NCBI RefSeq assembly: GCF_029989365.1
Contig: NZ_JAPRAQ010000002.1
Coordinates: 62,001-126,000, forward strand
From: Bradyrhizobium sp. Arg816
GTDB taxonomy: Bacteria; Pseudomonadota; Alphaproteobacteria; Rhizobiales; Xanthobacteraceae
Direction of reading: 5' to 3'
Length of the DNA stretch: 64,000 bases
Part shown: piece by piece, positions 10,952-20,027 of the stretch
How positions within the stretch are numbered: position 1 is the stretch's first letter
Layout: each line of letters opens with the position of its first letter
Program-made: the position numbers and the translations under genes
The notes under the pieces: generated by a model
Told to the model about the DNA's origin: nothing
What the model saw: only the letters and a program-made list of their open reading frames with translations
Databases searched by the model: none

Positions 10952-12175
10952 ATGTTGGACCTCGGCAGGAACGGACCCTTCACGACCAAGACCGTGCGCT
11001 TTGAGTCGGGCGAACGCTTCGTCATGGCGGTGGACAGCGACGGCGTGCCGGTCGATTGGCCGGTCGTCTACGCGTCGGTGTCGCTGCGCGGCCGCGGCCT
11101 GATGCTCTCGACGATGCGCAAGGAGATGGACGCGATCTGTCTGCTCCTCAACTGGTGTGCGGTCCGACGCATCTCGCTGGAACAGCGGATCGAGTCGTTG
11201 AACCTGTTCTCACTTCCCGAGATCGAGGCGTTGCGCATCGCCTTCCGGGCCGACCTCCGCACCGCCCGCAAGCGGGCGAACGGAGACAAAACCAAAGACC
11301 TTCCCGAGATTGTGGGCAACGGACATTGGCGCAACCGGCTCCAGGCCTGCGCGGACTACCTGGTGTGGCGCGTCAACGACGTCATCCTGCGGCTCGACAT
11401 CAGGGATCCGCGGCGGTTCGAAGCGCGCTTGATGGTGGACAAGCTGCACGAATGGATCGTCGGCGACATCCCAATCTACGAAAACGACCTGCTCGAGGGT
11501 TTGAACGAGGAGCAGCGCGAAATCCTGGTGCGCGCGATCACCGTCGGCGACCCCAGCAATCCGTTCAAACCGCGCAACCAGGTGCGGAACGAGGCCCTCT
11601 GGCTGTTGTACATCGACGGCGGACTGCGACGGTCCGAGCCGCTTGTCATCAAGACGCGCGACGTTCGCCTGGGCGGCAACGACCCGGGGTTGACCGTCCA
11701 CCGCAACGCCGACGATCCGAAGGACACACGCGCCCAGCAACCGGTGACGAAAACCAAAGCGCACCCGGTCGAGTTCACGGACCGGCTGCACGACGCCCTG
11801 GACGCCTACATCGTTGGCGATCGGCGGACCTATGAGAACGCGAAGACCTCGCCCTTTCTGTTCCTCTCGCAGCAGGGCAAGCCACTGTCCATCGGCGCGG
11901 TCGACGCCATGTGCCTTGAACTGAGGAAGGTGCCTGGACTCCCGGCGGATTTCTCGACGCACGTCAACCGCCGGACCTGGAACGACAAGCTCGGAGAGGC
12001 GGCGGAAGAGATCAAGATCGCTCCGGAGGTCGAGAAGCAGGTTCGCAATCACGCGATGGGCTGGACGCGTCAATCCGATCAGGGTGCGCGCTACGGCCGC
12101 CGGCATATCCGCAAGCGGGCTGCGATGATCCTCGGCGTGATGCAGGACAAGCTCACCAAAGGAGAAGCCGAGTGA
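10952..12175 (+). CDS. Tyrosine recombinase, first gene of the trio
   Basis: 407 residues, start ATG 10952 after a GGGGG ribosome site. The C-terminal half has the tyrosine-recombinase layout: Arg I in YIDGGLRRSEPL (about residue 226), a Lys-containing turn (TKTKAHPVEF), the H-x-x-R box in FSTHVNRRTWND, and a probable nucleophile Tyr at about 381 in GARYGRRHIRKRA. The N-terminal part would be the core-binding domain. It cuts and rejoins DNA through a phosphotyrosine link to move the island. The stop overlaps the GTG of the next gene (GTGA), so translation is coupled. Without database support I do not assign a TnpA or Gmt name. Confidence 0.85.
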   Translation: MLDLGRNGPFTTKTVRFESGERFVMAVDSDGVPVDWPVVYASVSLRGRGLMLSTMRKEMDAICLLLNWCAVRRISLEQRIESLNLFSLPEIEALRIAFRADLRTARKRANGDKTKDLPEIVGNGHWRNRLQACADYLVWRVNDVILRLDIRDPRRFEARLMVDKLHEWIVGDIPIYENDLLEGLNEEQREILVRAITVGDPSNPFKPRNQVRNEALWLLYIDGGLRRSEPLVIKTRDVRLGGNDPGLTVHRNADDPKDTRAQQPVTKTKAHPVEFTDRLHDALDAYIVGDRRTYENAKTSPFLFLSQQGKPLSIGAVDAMCLELRKVPGLPADFSTHVNRRTWNDKLGEAAEEIKIAPEVEKQVRNHAMGWTRQSDQGARYGRRHIRKRAAMILGVMQDKLTKGEAE

Positions 12176-13709
12176 CCGCAGTCCATCATTCCGCGGTCTC
12201 GCTCGGCGACTTTCCGGGCCAAGGTACGATCCATGACCGAGCCAAGCTACCGGTCGATGCGTCCGGATGGGTCTGGAGTCTCAACCATCCGGTTTCCTCG
12301 GCCCGTCTGGACTTCCGGAAGCTCGGCATCAAGTCCCCGGGTCTGCTGGTGGCCGTCGTCAAGTACATCGCTGACCTCGTCGCCACGACGTCGGTCGACA
12401 GCGTCCGGAACACATTCGAAACGCTGCGCTTCCTGCAACAGTCGGAGCACTTCCGGGATTGCGACGCCGGTGGCGGCTCACTTGATTTGCGATTGATTTC
12501 TGAGCTGCGGCTCGTGAATAACTTCGCTGCGTGGCGCCTTCACTACATCCGCGTCTGGTATCGGTGGTGCGCGAAAAGGGACTTCCCGCAGTTCTCCAAC
12601 GAGATTGCCGGGGAGATGGACGAGGTTAAGATCCCCGGCAACCCCAAGGCGTCGCCGTCCGTACTCGCGATCCGGAGCAAGGGGCGCTCGACGAACTCGA
12701 GACCATCGCACTCGTCACCAAGCTCAAGGAGCTCGGGCCCGTCGTGCTATCGGCGTTCGAGAGGGCATTGGTGTGGCTGCCGCTCACCTTCGGATCCAAT
12801 CCCCTTGCCTTCGCGCTGCTGCGCGAGCAGGACTTCCAATCGATCAAAGAGACCGGAGCTGACCGGATCCACCACTTGCTGAGGATTCCGCGCATCAAGA
12901 AGCGCAACCCGTTCTTTCGAGCGGCCTTCCATACCAAGCGGCCTGATCACGTGATCGGAGGGCACATCGCGGCGCTGATCAAGGAAAACGTCGAGTTTCG
13001 CCGCGAGAACGGTTGGCCGGAAGGCTGTGCTTTTCCGCTGTTCAGGCGAGCCGAGCCCCAGCCCGCACTGATCAACGGCCCGATGCATGAGTTTGCCATG
13101 CATCGCAGCCCTGAAGATATTACCGACACTTTGAAGGCGGCGGTCGCCAAACTTGGGGTCATCTCGCACCGGACGGGAAAGCCCATCAACGTGAACACGA
13201 TGCGCTTCAGGCGCACGTTTGCGACCCGGGCCGTAGAAGAGAATGTCTCGCCGGCCGAGCTCGCGGCGATGATAGACCACACCGATTTGCAGAATGTGCA
13301 GGTCTACTTCGAGACTAGGTCCAGCATCGTCGATCGTCTCGACGCCGCCATGGCGGTCAAGCTGGGGCCGCTCGCCGACGCCTTCATGGGGAAGATCGTG
13401 GCGACCGAAGCCGAGGCGGAAAACGGGAGCGACCCGAGCAAGCGCATTCCGTGGTTTCGACGCGTCGCGGGGCGTCTGCCTGAGCGTGCGGGCAATCTCG
13501 GCACCTGTGCGTCAGGCCCGTGCAGTCAATTCGCGCCGATCAGCTGCTATACCTGCCGCAAGTTTCAGCCATGGAAGGACGGTCCGCATCGCGAGATCCT
13601 GCAATGGCTGTGTGACGAGCGGGAACGGAAGCAGATCGTCGGCGTTCACGATGCGACGATCCTTGCAATCGGCGAGGTGGTGGCCGCGTGCGAGGCAGGA
13701 GGCCGGTGA
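12172..13709 (+). pseudogene. Tyrosine recombinase, second gene of the trio, split by a frameshift
   Basis: The GTG start at 12172 opens a frame whose sensible protein runs to GEMDEVKIPGNPK near 12648. The continuation (GVAVRTRDPEQG, then DELETIALVTKLKELG and FERALVWLPLTFG) is one frame over and runs to 13709. One missing G in ccccaaggcg (12642-12651) explains the shift. Intact, it would be about 512 residues. The catalytic part is complete in the second frame: NTMRFRRTFATRA, MIDHTDLQNVQVYFE with a likely nucleophile Tyr, then a C-terminal cysteine cluster (GTCASGPC, SCYTCRKF) that could bind zinc. Either the element is dead, the base is a sequencing error, or the fragments complement one another. 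Confidence 0.75.
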
Positions 13710-15640
13710 TGAACATCATCGCATTTCCCGACCGTCTGGCGCTCGGCGCCCGTGAAAATCTAGCCAATCTGGTCGAGCGAGCCCGGGACATGCAGGTGTT
13801 CGGCCCGACGGTCGACTTCGACAACGCAGTGTGGGACCTCACGCATTGCCTCGACCGTAAACCCGGCCAGGCACGCAAGACCGCTGTGCTCTACTTCACC
13901 GTCCGTCAGGAAAAGCCCTCGCGAAAGATGGAGGGGCGGACGGAAATGCGCGATTCGTTCGCCCAGTTTGTCAAGGCGATGATCGTTATGAGGCACTTCG
14001 CCAGAGGGTCGCTGGCGCTTCATAAGCGCGCAGTCATGGTCGCGCGCGTTCTGTACGAAACGCTGGCTTATTGCGGCCACGATATCGTGGAGGCGCGTCC
14101 GGCTGATTTTCTTTCGGCCGCCGCCACCATAGCCAAGGTATACAATGGACACAGCGCGTACGTCTGTGGCGAGGAACTGGAGCGCATCGCGGCATTCATC
14201 GACAAGCACCAGATCTGCAAGTCGCCGATCAGGTTTTCCAACCCGATCGAACGGACTGACGGCTACTCTTGGCGTCTGATTGACGACCAGTCGCGCGAGG
14301 CGCGCTCCAAAAAGCTTCCGACCGAAGAATACATCGCCGCCGTCGTCGAAGCGAGTATCCAGGTCCGCAACGGAGGAACCGATCCAGATTTGGCTCGAAT
14401 GGCCGTCCTGGAATGCCTAGTCAGTGCGCCCTGGAGGATCAATGAGCTGCTTGGCGTGCGCGCCGACTGCGAGCGCTGGGACGAGCGTCCAGACGGATCG
14501 GTCAAATTCGGAATAGCTCATGAAGGCTCTAAGGACGCCCCCGATGCCGTCAAATTTGTGCCGACGGACATGAAGCCGATTGCCGAACGCGCGGTGAAGG
14601 ACCTGATCCGGCTGACTGAGCCGTCCCGCGAGATCGCACGCTGGATGGAAGAGCATCCCGGCCGTGCTTGGCTCGCAGAGAGATGGCGCTTGCGCGACCG
14701 GACGACGCCGATGACAGCGACGGAGGTGGCTGCGGCCATGGGATTTGCGAACCACAGTGTCGCAACGCTTTGGATGCAGGTGCACGGCCATGCCGCCCGT
14801 CGGGAGAAACATCGATCCCTGTACGATCAGGGGCAACTCGAGGACTCGATCCTATCGGACATCGCAGAAGTGATGAAGGAGGTTCCGGAAGGCCGAAAGC
14901 TTTCGGAATATCTATTTCTCTTCCCACACAACTATTTTCATCAAAGCAGGGCTGCGGTCCCCTCGATTCCGACGTTCCTGTCGCAGGCTCAGATGCGGGC
15001 CTTCCTTGTTGGGGGAGACTGCAAATCGATTTTCGAACGCTTGAAGATTCTCGATTTGAGCGGCAAGCCGTTTAAGGTGCCTTCGCACGGGTTCAGGCAT
15101 TACCTCAACAACATGGCCAACGAGGGTCTCCTCTCCGATCTCGACATCGCCCGCTGGTCGGGGCGGAAGGATGTCTCCCAGAACGCGGCATACGACCACA
15201 CAGGCGGGGCGCCGCTCGGCCGCGTCATGCGGAAGCTGGCGAAGACGAAGGCCATGCAAGGGTCGATCGTGGCCACCGTCAAGAAGCTGCGGCTGCGGGA
15301 GGACTTCCTGAAAGCGCGGTTCGCGACCGCCCACACCACCGATATTGGCATGTGTGTTTCGGATTGGAGCCTGGCTCCCTGCGCCTCCCACGGGGCCTGC
15401 GCGGCCGGCTGCGGCGACCACATGTTGATCAAGGGCAACCAAAAGCACCTACAGCGGACAGAGCAGCTTCTGGCCGAGCACGAGGCTATGCTCGATCAGG
15501 CGCGGCAGGCGATGGCCGAAGGCGAGCTCGATGCTGGTCCCTGGGTCGAGCACAACGGGAAGATGGTCGATGGGCTGCGGAAGGCCATCGCGGTGCATAA
15601 GGACTCCACTATCGCCGACGGGACGGTGGTTCAGACCTAA
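13709..15640 (+). CDS. Tyrosine recombinase, third gene of the trio
   Basis: 643 residues from ATG 13709, overlapping the previous stop as TGATG. It is the longest of the three, with a large N-terminal region before the catalytic core. Recognisable boxes are SAPWRINELLGV (Arg I), PSHGFRHYLNNMANE (H-x-x-R), then RWSGRKDVSQNAAYDH with a candidate nucleophile Tyr. A Cys-rich tail (MCVSDWSLAPCASHGACAAGCGDHM) is followed by a helical segment. Size and Cys tail resemble Tn554 TnpB-type recombinases. Together with the two upstream genes it should form the integration and excision machinery. The core seems intact. Confidence 0.83.
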   Translation: MNIIAFPDRLALGARENLANLVERARDMQVFGPTVDFDNAVWDLTHCLDRKPGQARKTAVLYFTVRQEKPSRKMEGRTEMRDSFAQFVKAMIVMRHFARGSLALHKRAVMVARVLYETLAYCGHDIVEARPADFLSAAATIAKVYNGHSAYVCGEELERIAAFIDKHQICKSPIRFSNPIERTDGYSWRLIDDQSREARSKKLPTEEYIAAVVEASIQVRNGGTDPDLARMAVLECLVSAPWRINELLGVRADCERWDERPDGSVKFGIAHEGSKDAPDAVKFVPTDMKPIAERAVKDLIRLTEPSREIARWMEEHPGRAWLAERWRLRDRTTPMTATEVAAAMGFANHSVATLWMQVHGHAARREKHRSLYDQGQLEDSILSDIAEVMKEVPEGRKLSEYLFLFPHNYFHQSRAAVPSIPTFLSQAQMRAFLVGGDCKSIFERLKILDLSGKPFKVPSHGFRHYLNNMANEGLLSDLDIARWSGRKDVSQNAAYDHTGGAPLGRVMRKLAKTKAMQGSIVATVKKLRLREDFLKARFATAHTTDIGMCVSDWSLAPCASHGACAAGCGDHMLIKGNQKHLQRTEQLLAEHEAMLDQARQAMAEGELDAGPWVEHNGKMVDGLRKAIAVHKDSTIADGTVVQT

Positions 15641-15788
15641 TGGGCTGAGGTGGCCTGCCGGTAGCTCAGGCGGAAACCGGCTTAAGAGCTCTTTCAGGCG
15701 GTCAAAGGGATTGGGTCTCGTGTGGCCGCACAGTAGCTTGGTAAGCTGTCGCACCAGCATCGCCATAATCCGGGCGGCCTGCCGAGTC

Positions 15789-16022
15789 CTACGGCTTCGG
15801 TCCGGGGGCGGTGGGGCCGAACGGCCAGCTCTCGTCCGTTTGCCGCCGGGATGCGACCTCGCGGGCAACATCGTCGACGGTCCAGCCGTTCATGTCCTGG
15901 ATTTCCGGCGGCGCGTCTTCGCCGTTGACGAGCTGGCCGCCGCACACGGTGAACGCCACGCCGTCGTCGGAGATGGACATTCCGAGAGAACGGACCAATT
16001 TCAGTTGCTCGCTGTATTTCAT
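15789..16022 (-). CDS. Small hypothetical protein in island cargo
   Basis: 77 residues from ATG 16022 (MKYSEQLKLVRSLGMSIS), with GGAA about 11 bases upstream. Most of it is one short alpha/beta domain (VAFTVCGGQLVNGED, MNGWTVDDVAREVASRRQTDE) ending in a Pro-rich tail. No family is recognised. It faces the recombinase trio tail to tail across 148 bases that hold only a weak GCCGGT/ACCGGC hairpin (15658-15682). It could be a cargo gene or a remnant. Confidence 0.5.
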   Translation of the reverse strand: MKYSEQLKLVRSLGMSISDDGVAFTVCGGQLVNGEDAPPEIQDMNGWTVDDVAREVASRRQTDESWPFGPTAPGPKP

Positions 16023-16274
16023 GACTGGGATTCCGGGGTTCGGGTGGCCCGTCGGCCGCTTGGACGCATGCGTCTCTCCTTTGGAGACATCATCGTGCCT
16101 GACCGCGCAAGAGACAACCTCATCGGCAAGAAGCCACCACGGACTCCGGCATGAACGACCGGAGTAACGACCGCTTTGTCTGGAATGCTGCACTGGCTCG
16201 AACATCTGATCGCCCAGTCTTTCGTTTTTCCGGTCGGCGGACTAGCATCCCACAAGCCAAGGAGATCAACCATC

Positions 16275-16466
16275 ATGTTGGCAGTTGTAGCGACGCAGGG
16301 GAGCGATGCGCGGCATCCGGACGACCTCGTCGTTTGGCCGGACGGGTTTTGGGTGACTCTTGATGAGCTGCGGAGCGGCGATTTCAACCATCGCTCTGAC
16401 GATTTTGAAGTGGTACCCCACGACGACCGGGCGCGCACGCGGGAACTCGGCGTTGAGGGCGTTTGA
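16275..16466 (+). CDS. Small acidic hypothetical protein
   Basis: 63 residues from ATG 16275, supported by AAGGAG at the right distance. The sequence is short and acidic (HPDDLVVWPDGFWVTLDELRSGDF, then SDDFEVVPHDD). The WPDGFWV and DDFEVVP segments look like one small beta domain. No family recognised. It is followed 34 bases later by another short frame, so the two may be co-transcribed. Confidence 0.5.
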   Translation: MLAVVATQGSDARHPDDLVVWPDGFWVTLDELRSGDFNHRSDDFEVVPHDDRARTRELGVEGV

Positions 16467-16500
16467 CGTTAACCGATGACGCACTGAAGGGAACAGAGTC

Positions 16501-16701
16501 GTGTTTGCTTGGAAACGATTGTCCGACGGCAACATCTCGCAGGAGATCACCGCCGGCACGGCTGAAGAGCTGTTCGAAGCGGCGGGGTTCGGAGCAGTCC
16601 GCGTCAACGAGCCCATCAAGGGCTTTCTTGCAGTGCCGGTCGAACAACGGGACGGGATGCTCGTCGAACGTCCATCCCCATCGCAAACCTTGTCCATGTA
16701 G
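16501..16701 (+). CDS. Small hypothetical protein
   Basis: 66 residues from GTG 16501 (MFAWKRLSDGNISQEI), with GGGAAC about nine bases upstream. It contains TAGTAEELFEAAGFGAVRVN and a following strand-like segment. No family recognised, and no transmembrane segment or signal peptide. Proximity to the 63-residue gene suggests a short operon. The evidence is open frame, ribosome site and position only. Confidence 0.35.
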   Translation: MFAWKRLSDGNISQEITAGTAEELFEAAGFGAVRVNEPIKGFLAVPVEQRDGMLVERPSPSQTLSM

Positions 16702-17036
16702 TCCACGCGCCGACTCGGACGGGGTAAGCTGCAAGCCGGCTTGGCCATCGCATGACTTCCTGAAATCGAAGCCTGGCATCATCAGTCTGATCCCCGGAGC
16801 CGCCGTCGCAGGCGTCCCGCAGGCACCGGCGCGCGGAGCACGCAAGGGCGAAGAGCGAAGCGTCCCTTGCGGGCGAGCACGACGGTGCCAAGGAAGGGCC
16901 GAAGACGAAGGCGCTCGGAGGCAGACGTCCTGATCCCTGTGTGAGCCCGAGCAAACTTCGGTGGGTCACAACATTCAGACCGATTTGGCGTCGGCCCCAT
17001 CGCCATCCAGCGTCGATTTTGAACCGTGAGATAGCT
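16702..17036. other. Gene-free stretch inside the island
   Basis: 335 bases between two convergent cargo units. Frames that cross it show no protein-like composition. I see no hairpin with a U-tract, repeat or promoter that I would defend. Confidence 0.5.
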
Positions 17037-17834
17037 CTAAAGACTGTGCTTCCGCTGCCAGTCCTCTATCTGCTCGATCATCTGCACGAGACTTTGCTTG
17101 CGATAGCGTTCGTCGATCCGCTGGTCGTCCTGGAAGTGACGTAAAATATCCAGCACGTCGACGCCGAGCTCGTTCTTGGCGGCTTTTCCGAACCTGTCTG
17201 ACCGGAGGTACTCGAAGACGTCAGAGAGACAGCTCTTCGCCTCCTTCCAGTCACCTTCTTCCAACGCATCGACAATGTAGACACGAACGATCGCGATGGC
17301 GGCATGGAGCTGAGCCCATGCAAAGCTGTCCCGCCGGCCGAGCATCGGATGGAGCATGTTTGCGATGCGGCTTTTCAGGCAAAGAACCGGGTGAAGGACA
17401 GGGATCTGAGCCCGACACTCCTTTCCGTCGACTTCCGCGGTGGCCTCGATGACAGCTACGCCCCTTTCGAGTTCGCGACGGGTCACGCCCAGGACGCCGT
17501 TGAGGAAATCGATCTTCAGAGGCTTGCCGTTGACGGTCGCCAGGACGACGGCCGAGTGCGGCGTGTTCATGTCGTCAAGCGTCGCCTTGATCACCTTGCC
17601 GCCGAGTGCCGCAGCCAGGCTCTCCGCTGCTTTAACCGAGCCGAAATAGTCGAGGTCGCGACTCGTAAGCGGCTGGTCCTGTCGTAGGGCGGGATCCTTG
17701 TCCCGATAGTACCAAGCCCACAGATTCGTGGCTTGCCCGCCGATCACGAACGTGGCGTCGTCGACCGTCAGTTTGGATGCTATCTGGATAACTTCGGCGG
17801 CCCCGAAGCGGGGCTGGTCCGTCTCGTCAGTCAT
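17037..17834 (-). CDS. Nucleotidyltransferase-fold protein (MNT/AbiEii-like)
   Basis: 265 residues from ATG 17834. The N-terminal half reads as a minimal nucleotidyltransferase: FVIGGQATNLWAWYY supplies the Gly-Gly of the nucleotide pocket, TSRDLDYFGSVKAAESL supplies the D-x-D metal ligands, and KPLKIDFLNGVLGV a third acidic strand. The C-terminal half is helical (HAAIAIVRVYIVDALEEGDWKE onward). Similar folds serve as toxins of AbiE/MenT-type systems that transfer nucleotides to tRNA or proteins, and as housekeeping transferases. The small gene upstream overlaps it by 8 bases, so the pair is co-translated. A toxin-antitoxin or defence role is inference from fold, pairing and location. Confidence 0.7.
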   Translation of the reverse strand: MTDETDQPRFGAAEVIQIASKLTVDDATFVIGGQATNLWAWYYRDKDPALRQDQPLTSRDLDYFGSVKAAESLAAALGGKVIKATLDDMNTPHSAVVLATVNGKPLKIDFLNGVLGVTRRELERGVAVIEATAEVDGKECRAQIPVLHPVLCLKSRIANMLHPMLGRRDSFAWAQLHAAIAIVRVYIVDALEEGDWKEAKSCLSDVFEYLRSDRFGKAAKNELGVDVLDILRHFQDDQRIDERYRKQSLVQMIEQIEDWQRKHSL

Positions 17835-18024
17835 CGATCCTTATGCGGGCGCGCCGTACGACAAGCCTCGCTTTGGACCGGTCAAGGACGGAGAAGAAGC
17901 CATTTGCTTCGCGAAGATCTGAGGCTTTCACCTCGCCACGCGCAAGGCGTGCTTCATCGTTTCGTCGGGAGATCTCTTTCTCCAGGCGGCGATCCTCGTA
18001 CCGAAATCCGGCCTCAAAACCCAT
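17827..18024 (-). CDS. Small charged protein paired with the nucleotidyltransferase
   Basis: 65 residues from ATG 18024, with a strong GAGGAAAGG just upstream. It is highly charged and probably all-helical (YEDRRLEKEISRRNDEARLA, then RSKARLVVRRARIRIDD). Its last codons overlap the nucleotidyltransferase start in ATGACTGA, which indicates translational coupling. A TTGACA on the minus strand (18078-18073) about 50 bases upstream could be the -35 of the operon. It would fit an antitoxin or adaptor, but no family is recognised. Confidence 0.55.
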   Translation of the reverse strand: MGFEAGFRYEDRRLEKEISRRNDEARLARGEVKASDLREANGFFSVLDRSKARLVVRRARIRIDD

Positions 18025-18274
18025 CGGATCGAACCTTTCCTCGCGACACTAATGTCGCCCGCATCCTTTCAATGTCAAGTTAACGCGGCAAACGGGACTG
18101 TAGCTGCTCTGCCGGCAAGCGAAAATGCCCCTCACGAGGGCCCGGTTCCGTTCTTCAAATCGCCGAAATCGACCCGGGCTGGCCGAAATCCCTCGACTTC
18201 CCGGCGGTTGTATGGCAGTTTATATCGCCAGATAACACACTTTCAACGAGATAGAAAAACGCTTGTATACCCCG

Positions 18275-19264
18275 ATGACCAGGGAGCAGCGGCGGCTGGT
18301 GGAGACCATGCGCTCCACCACGCTCGAGTTTGCCGCGCTCGCCCGCTCGCGGGACGAGTTCGGCGGGGGCATGCAGTGGCTGAAGGTCAAAAAATTTGAA
18401 TACCTGACGCGGTACCGGCGGGATCCGGTCACCGGCGAGCAGAAGGCAGCCTCGATCGGCCGCCGGTCGCCCGAGACCGAGGCGATCTACGACCGTTTCA
18501 TCAAAGAACGGGCCGAGCTGGATCGGCAGATCTCGGCCCTGCGGCCGACAATCGCCGAGCAGACCAGGATGGCGCGGGCGCTGCGACTGTCCCGCGCCCC
18601 GGAAGAGGTCGGCGCCGTGGCGCGCGCCATAGGCCTGTCCGAGCTGATCGATCACATCACCATCATCGGCGAGGCCGCCGTCTACGCTTACGAATGCGAG
18701 ATGGCCGCGCTCCTGCCGCGCGAGATGCTGCCGGACGACGGCATGGACCTCCTGGTCGCCGGCGTGCACCCGACCGACGTGGTCGACGAGCTGCTAGCGG
18801 TGCTGAGGCGCGCCAAGATCTATGTGCGCTTGGCTCACCTCTCCGAAGATCTTGCCGTGGCCGAACTTCGGACCGAGGAAGGCCTAAGCATCCGGCTCTA
18901 CACGATGTCGACCCTTGGCGGCCTGATCGACCGATATGCGGAGAGTTCGGCGTACGGCGCGGAGGCGGTGCGGTGGGCGCTCGACCTGCCGGTGATGCAT
19001 TCGATGCTGGTCGACCGCAACGGGCGTGCCGCCACGGTCGCGGTTCTCGAGCCGCGGGCCTACTGCCTGCTGCGCTTTGTGGCCCTCGACGTCGAGGAGA
19101 TGTCGCTGATCCGGCGCGAGGCCTCAGCCGAGCTCAACGCCACAATGGTGAAGCTCGTCCACGAGCGGTGGACCGAGCCATTTATCGAGGACCACGTTCA
19201 GACCATTGGTCCGCTCCACGACCTGTTGGGCGAGGACGGTTTCCCTTCCGCGCCACGGATGTAG
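18275..19264 (+). CDS. GSU2403-type nucleotidyltransferase-fold protein
   Basis: 329 residues from ATG 18275; a TTG at 18263 is an alternative. The N-terminal GGMQWLKVKKFEYLTRYRRD, then SIGRRSPETEAIYDRF, and a helical stretch match a family known as GSU2403-like (NTP_transf_8). The nucleotidyltransferase core follows: IIGEAAVYAYECEMA, then DDGMDLLVAG with metal-binding acids, then a helical C-terminus. The activity of this family is not established as far as I know. It is transcribed away from the MNT-type pair, with 250 bases of shared promoter region between them. The two transferases in the cargo therefore belong to different families. Confidence 0.75.
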   Translation: MTREQRRLVETMRSTTLEFAALARSRDEFGGGMQWLKVKKFEYLTRYRRDPVTGEQKAASIGRRSPETEAIYDRFIKERAELDRQISALRPTIAEQTRMARALRLSRAPEEVGAVARAIGLSELIDHITIIGEAAVYAYECEMAALLPREMLPDDGMDLLVAGVHPTDVVDELLAVLRRAKIYVRLAHLSEDLAVAELRTEEGLSIRLYTMSTLGGLIDRYAESSAYGAEAVRWALDLPVMHSMLVDRNGRAATVAVLEPRAYCLLRFVALDVEEMSLIRREASAELNATMVKLVHERWTEPFIEDHVQTIGPLHDLLGEDGFPSAPRM

Positions 19265-19295
19265 GCGCCGAAGATTTCTAGGATTTGATTATCGC

Positions 19296-19315
19296 CACCC
19301 CATGATGCGGGGGTG
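19296..19315 (+). terminator. Possible terminator hairpin after the GSU2403-type gene
   Basis: CACCCC (19296-19301) pairs with GGGGTG (19310-19315). It lies 32 bases after the stop. No U-tract follows, so it may instead be a Rho-dependent end or a processing structure. Confidence 0.35.
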
Positions 19316-19476
19316 CGGAAGATCTTGATCGGCGTCGAGGGTCGTGAGGCCCGCGGCTATGTGCTTTCGTATCGCGATGTAGGTGTACCGTGACGCGTGT
19401 GGTGGGACCCGATTCCCACTCCGAGGTAGAATCAGTTTACTCATCGAATCCTTCAACTGATCCTTCGAAGGATACG

Positions 19477-19995
19477 ATGGGCAAGGTGCCTCGGGGCTGG
19501 GACACGATCATGCCGCGCGGGCGCAAGCGCCCGGTCCGCAACGGCTGGCGCTCGGCGCCGGCCGGCAAGAAGCGGCTGCTCATCAAAGAGAAGACCGAGT
19601 CGCGGATTCGAGACATCATCGAGGACTGGAAGGAGCCCAAGATTACCTGGGCAGCCGTCGTCCAGGTCGTGAACCTTGAGTTCAAGGGCAACTGGACGCG
19701 AGTCGCGATCGCCAAGCATCCGAAACTTCAGACGGCCTTCCGGGCTACGAAAAAGAGGCTCCGCGCCTTAGCCGGCCGACCGCGCAAAGCGGAAGGTGAC
19801 GGAACCGTAGAGGTCCTCAAGAAGCAGATACGATCCTTGAGAGAAGAGAACCAAAAACTGCGGGCGACCAATGCAACCCTTGAAGAGCGTTATGTGCGCT
19901 GGAAGACCAACGCTTATCTGAATGGCTGGTCGATCAAGAAGCTCGACGAGAAACTCGATAAGCCCGGCCGCGGACAGACCGACAAGGATCGGTGA
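19477..19995 (+). CDS. Coiled-coil DNA-binding-like protein of the recombinase island
   Basis: 172 residues from ATG 19477, preceded by AAGGA inside a TCCTTCGAAGGA palindrome. A GTG at 19390 would add 29 residues of poor quality. A basic N-terminus is followed by a small helical domain (ITWAAVVQVVNLEFKGNWTRVAIAKHP) that looks like a DNA-binding domain. A leucine/charged coiled coil follows (VEVLKKQIRSLREENQKLRAT), then a conserved-looking WKTNAYLNGWSIKKLDEKL tail. I recall similar proteins beside Tn554-like or trio recombinases, where they may guide integration. That association is from memory. Confidence 0.65.
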   Translation: MGKVPRGWDTIMPRGRKRPVRNGWRSAPAGKKRLLIKEKTESRIRDIIEDWKEPKITWAAVVQVVNLEFKGNWTRVAIAKHPKLQTAFRATKKRLRALAGRPRKAEGDGTVEVLKKQIRSLREENQKLRATNATLEERYVRWKTNAYLNGWSIKKLDEKLDKPGRGQTDKDR

Positions 19996-20027
19996 GCGCT
20001 TCGGGCGGGTAGCATTCGGAGGACGAC

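Noticed and set aside
15658..15682. GCCGGT/ACCGGC hairpin as terminator of the recombinase operon
   Set aside because: Six-base stem, 13-base loop and no U-tract; too weak to call.
16463..16933. 156-codon plus-strand frame in the island
   Set aside because: Composition is poor (Arg/Pro/Ser-rich, no hydrophobic core) and it overlaps the better supported 66-codon frame.
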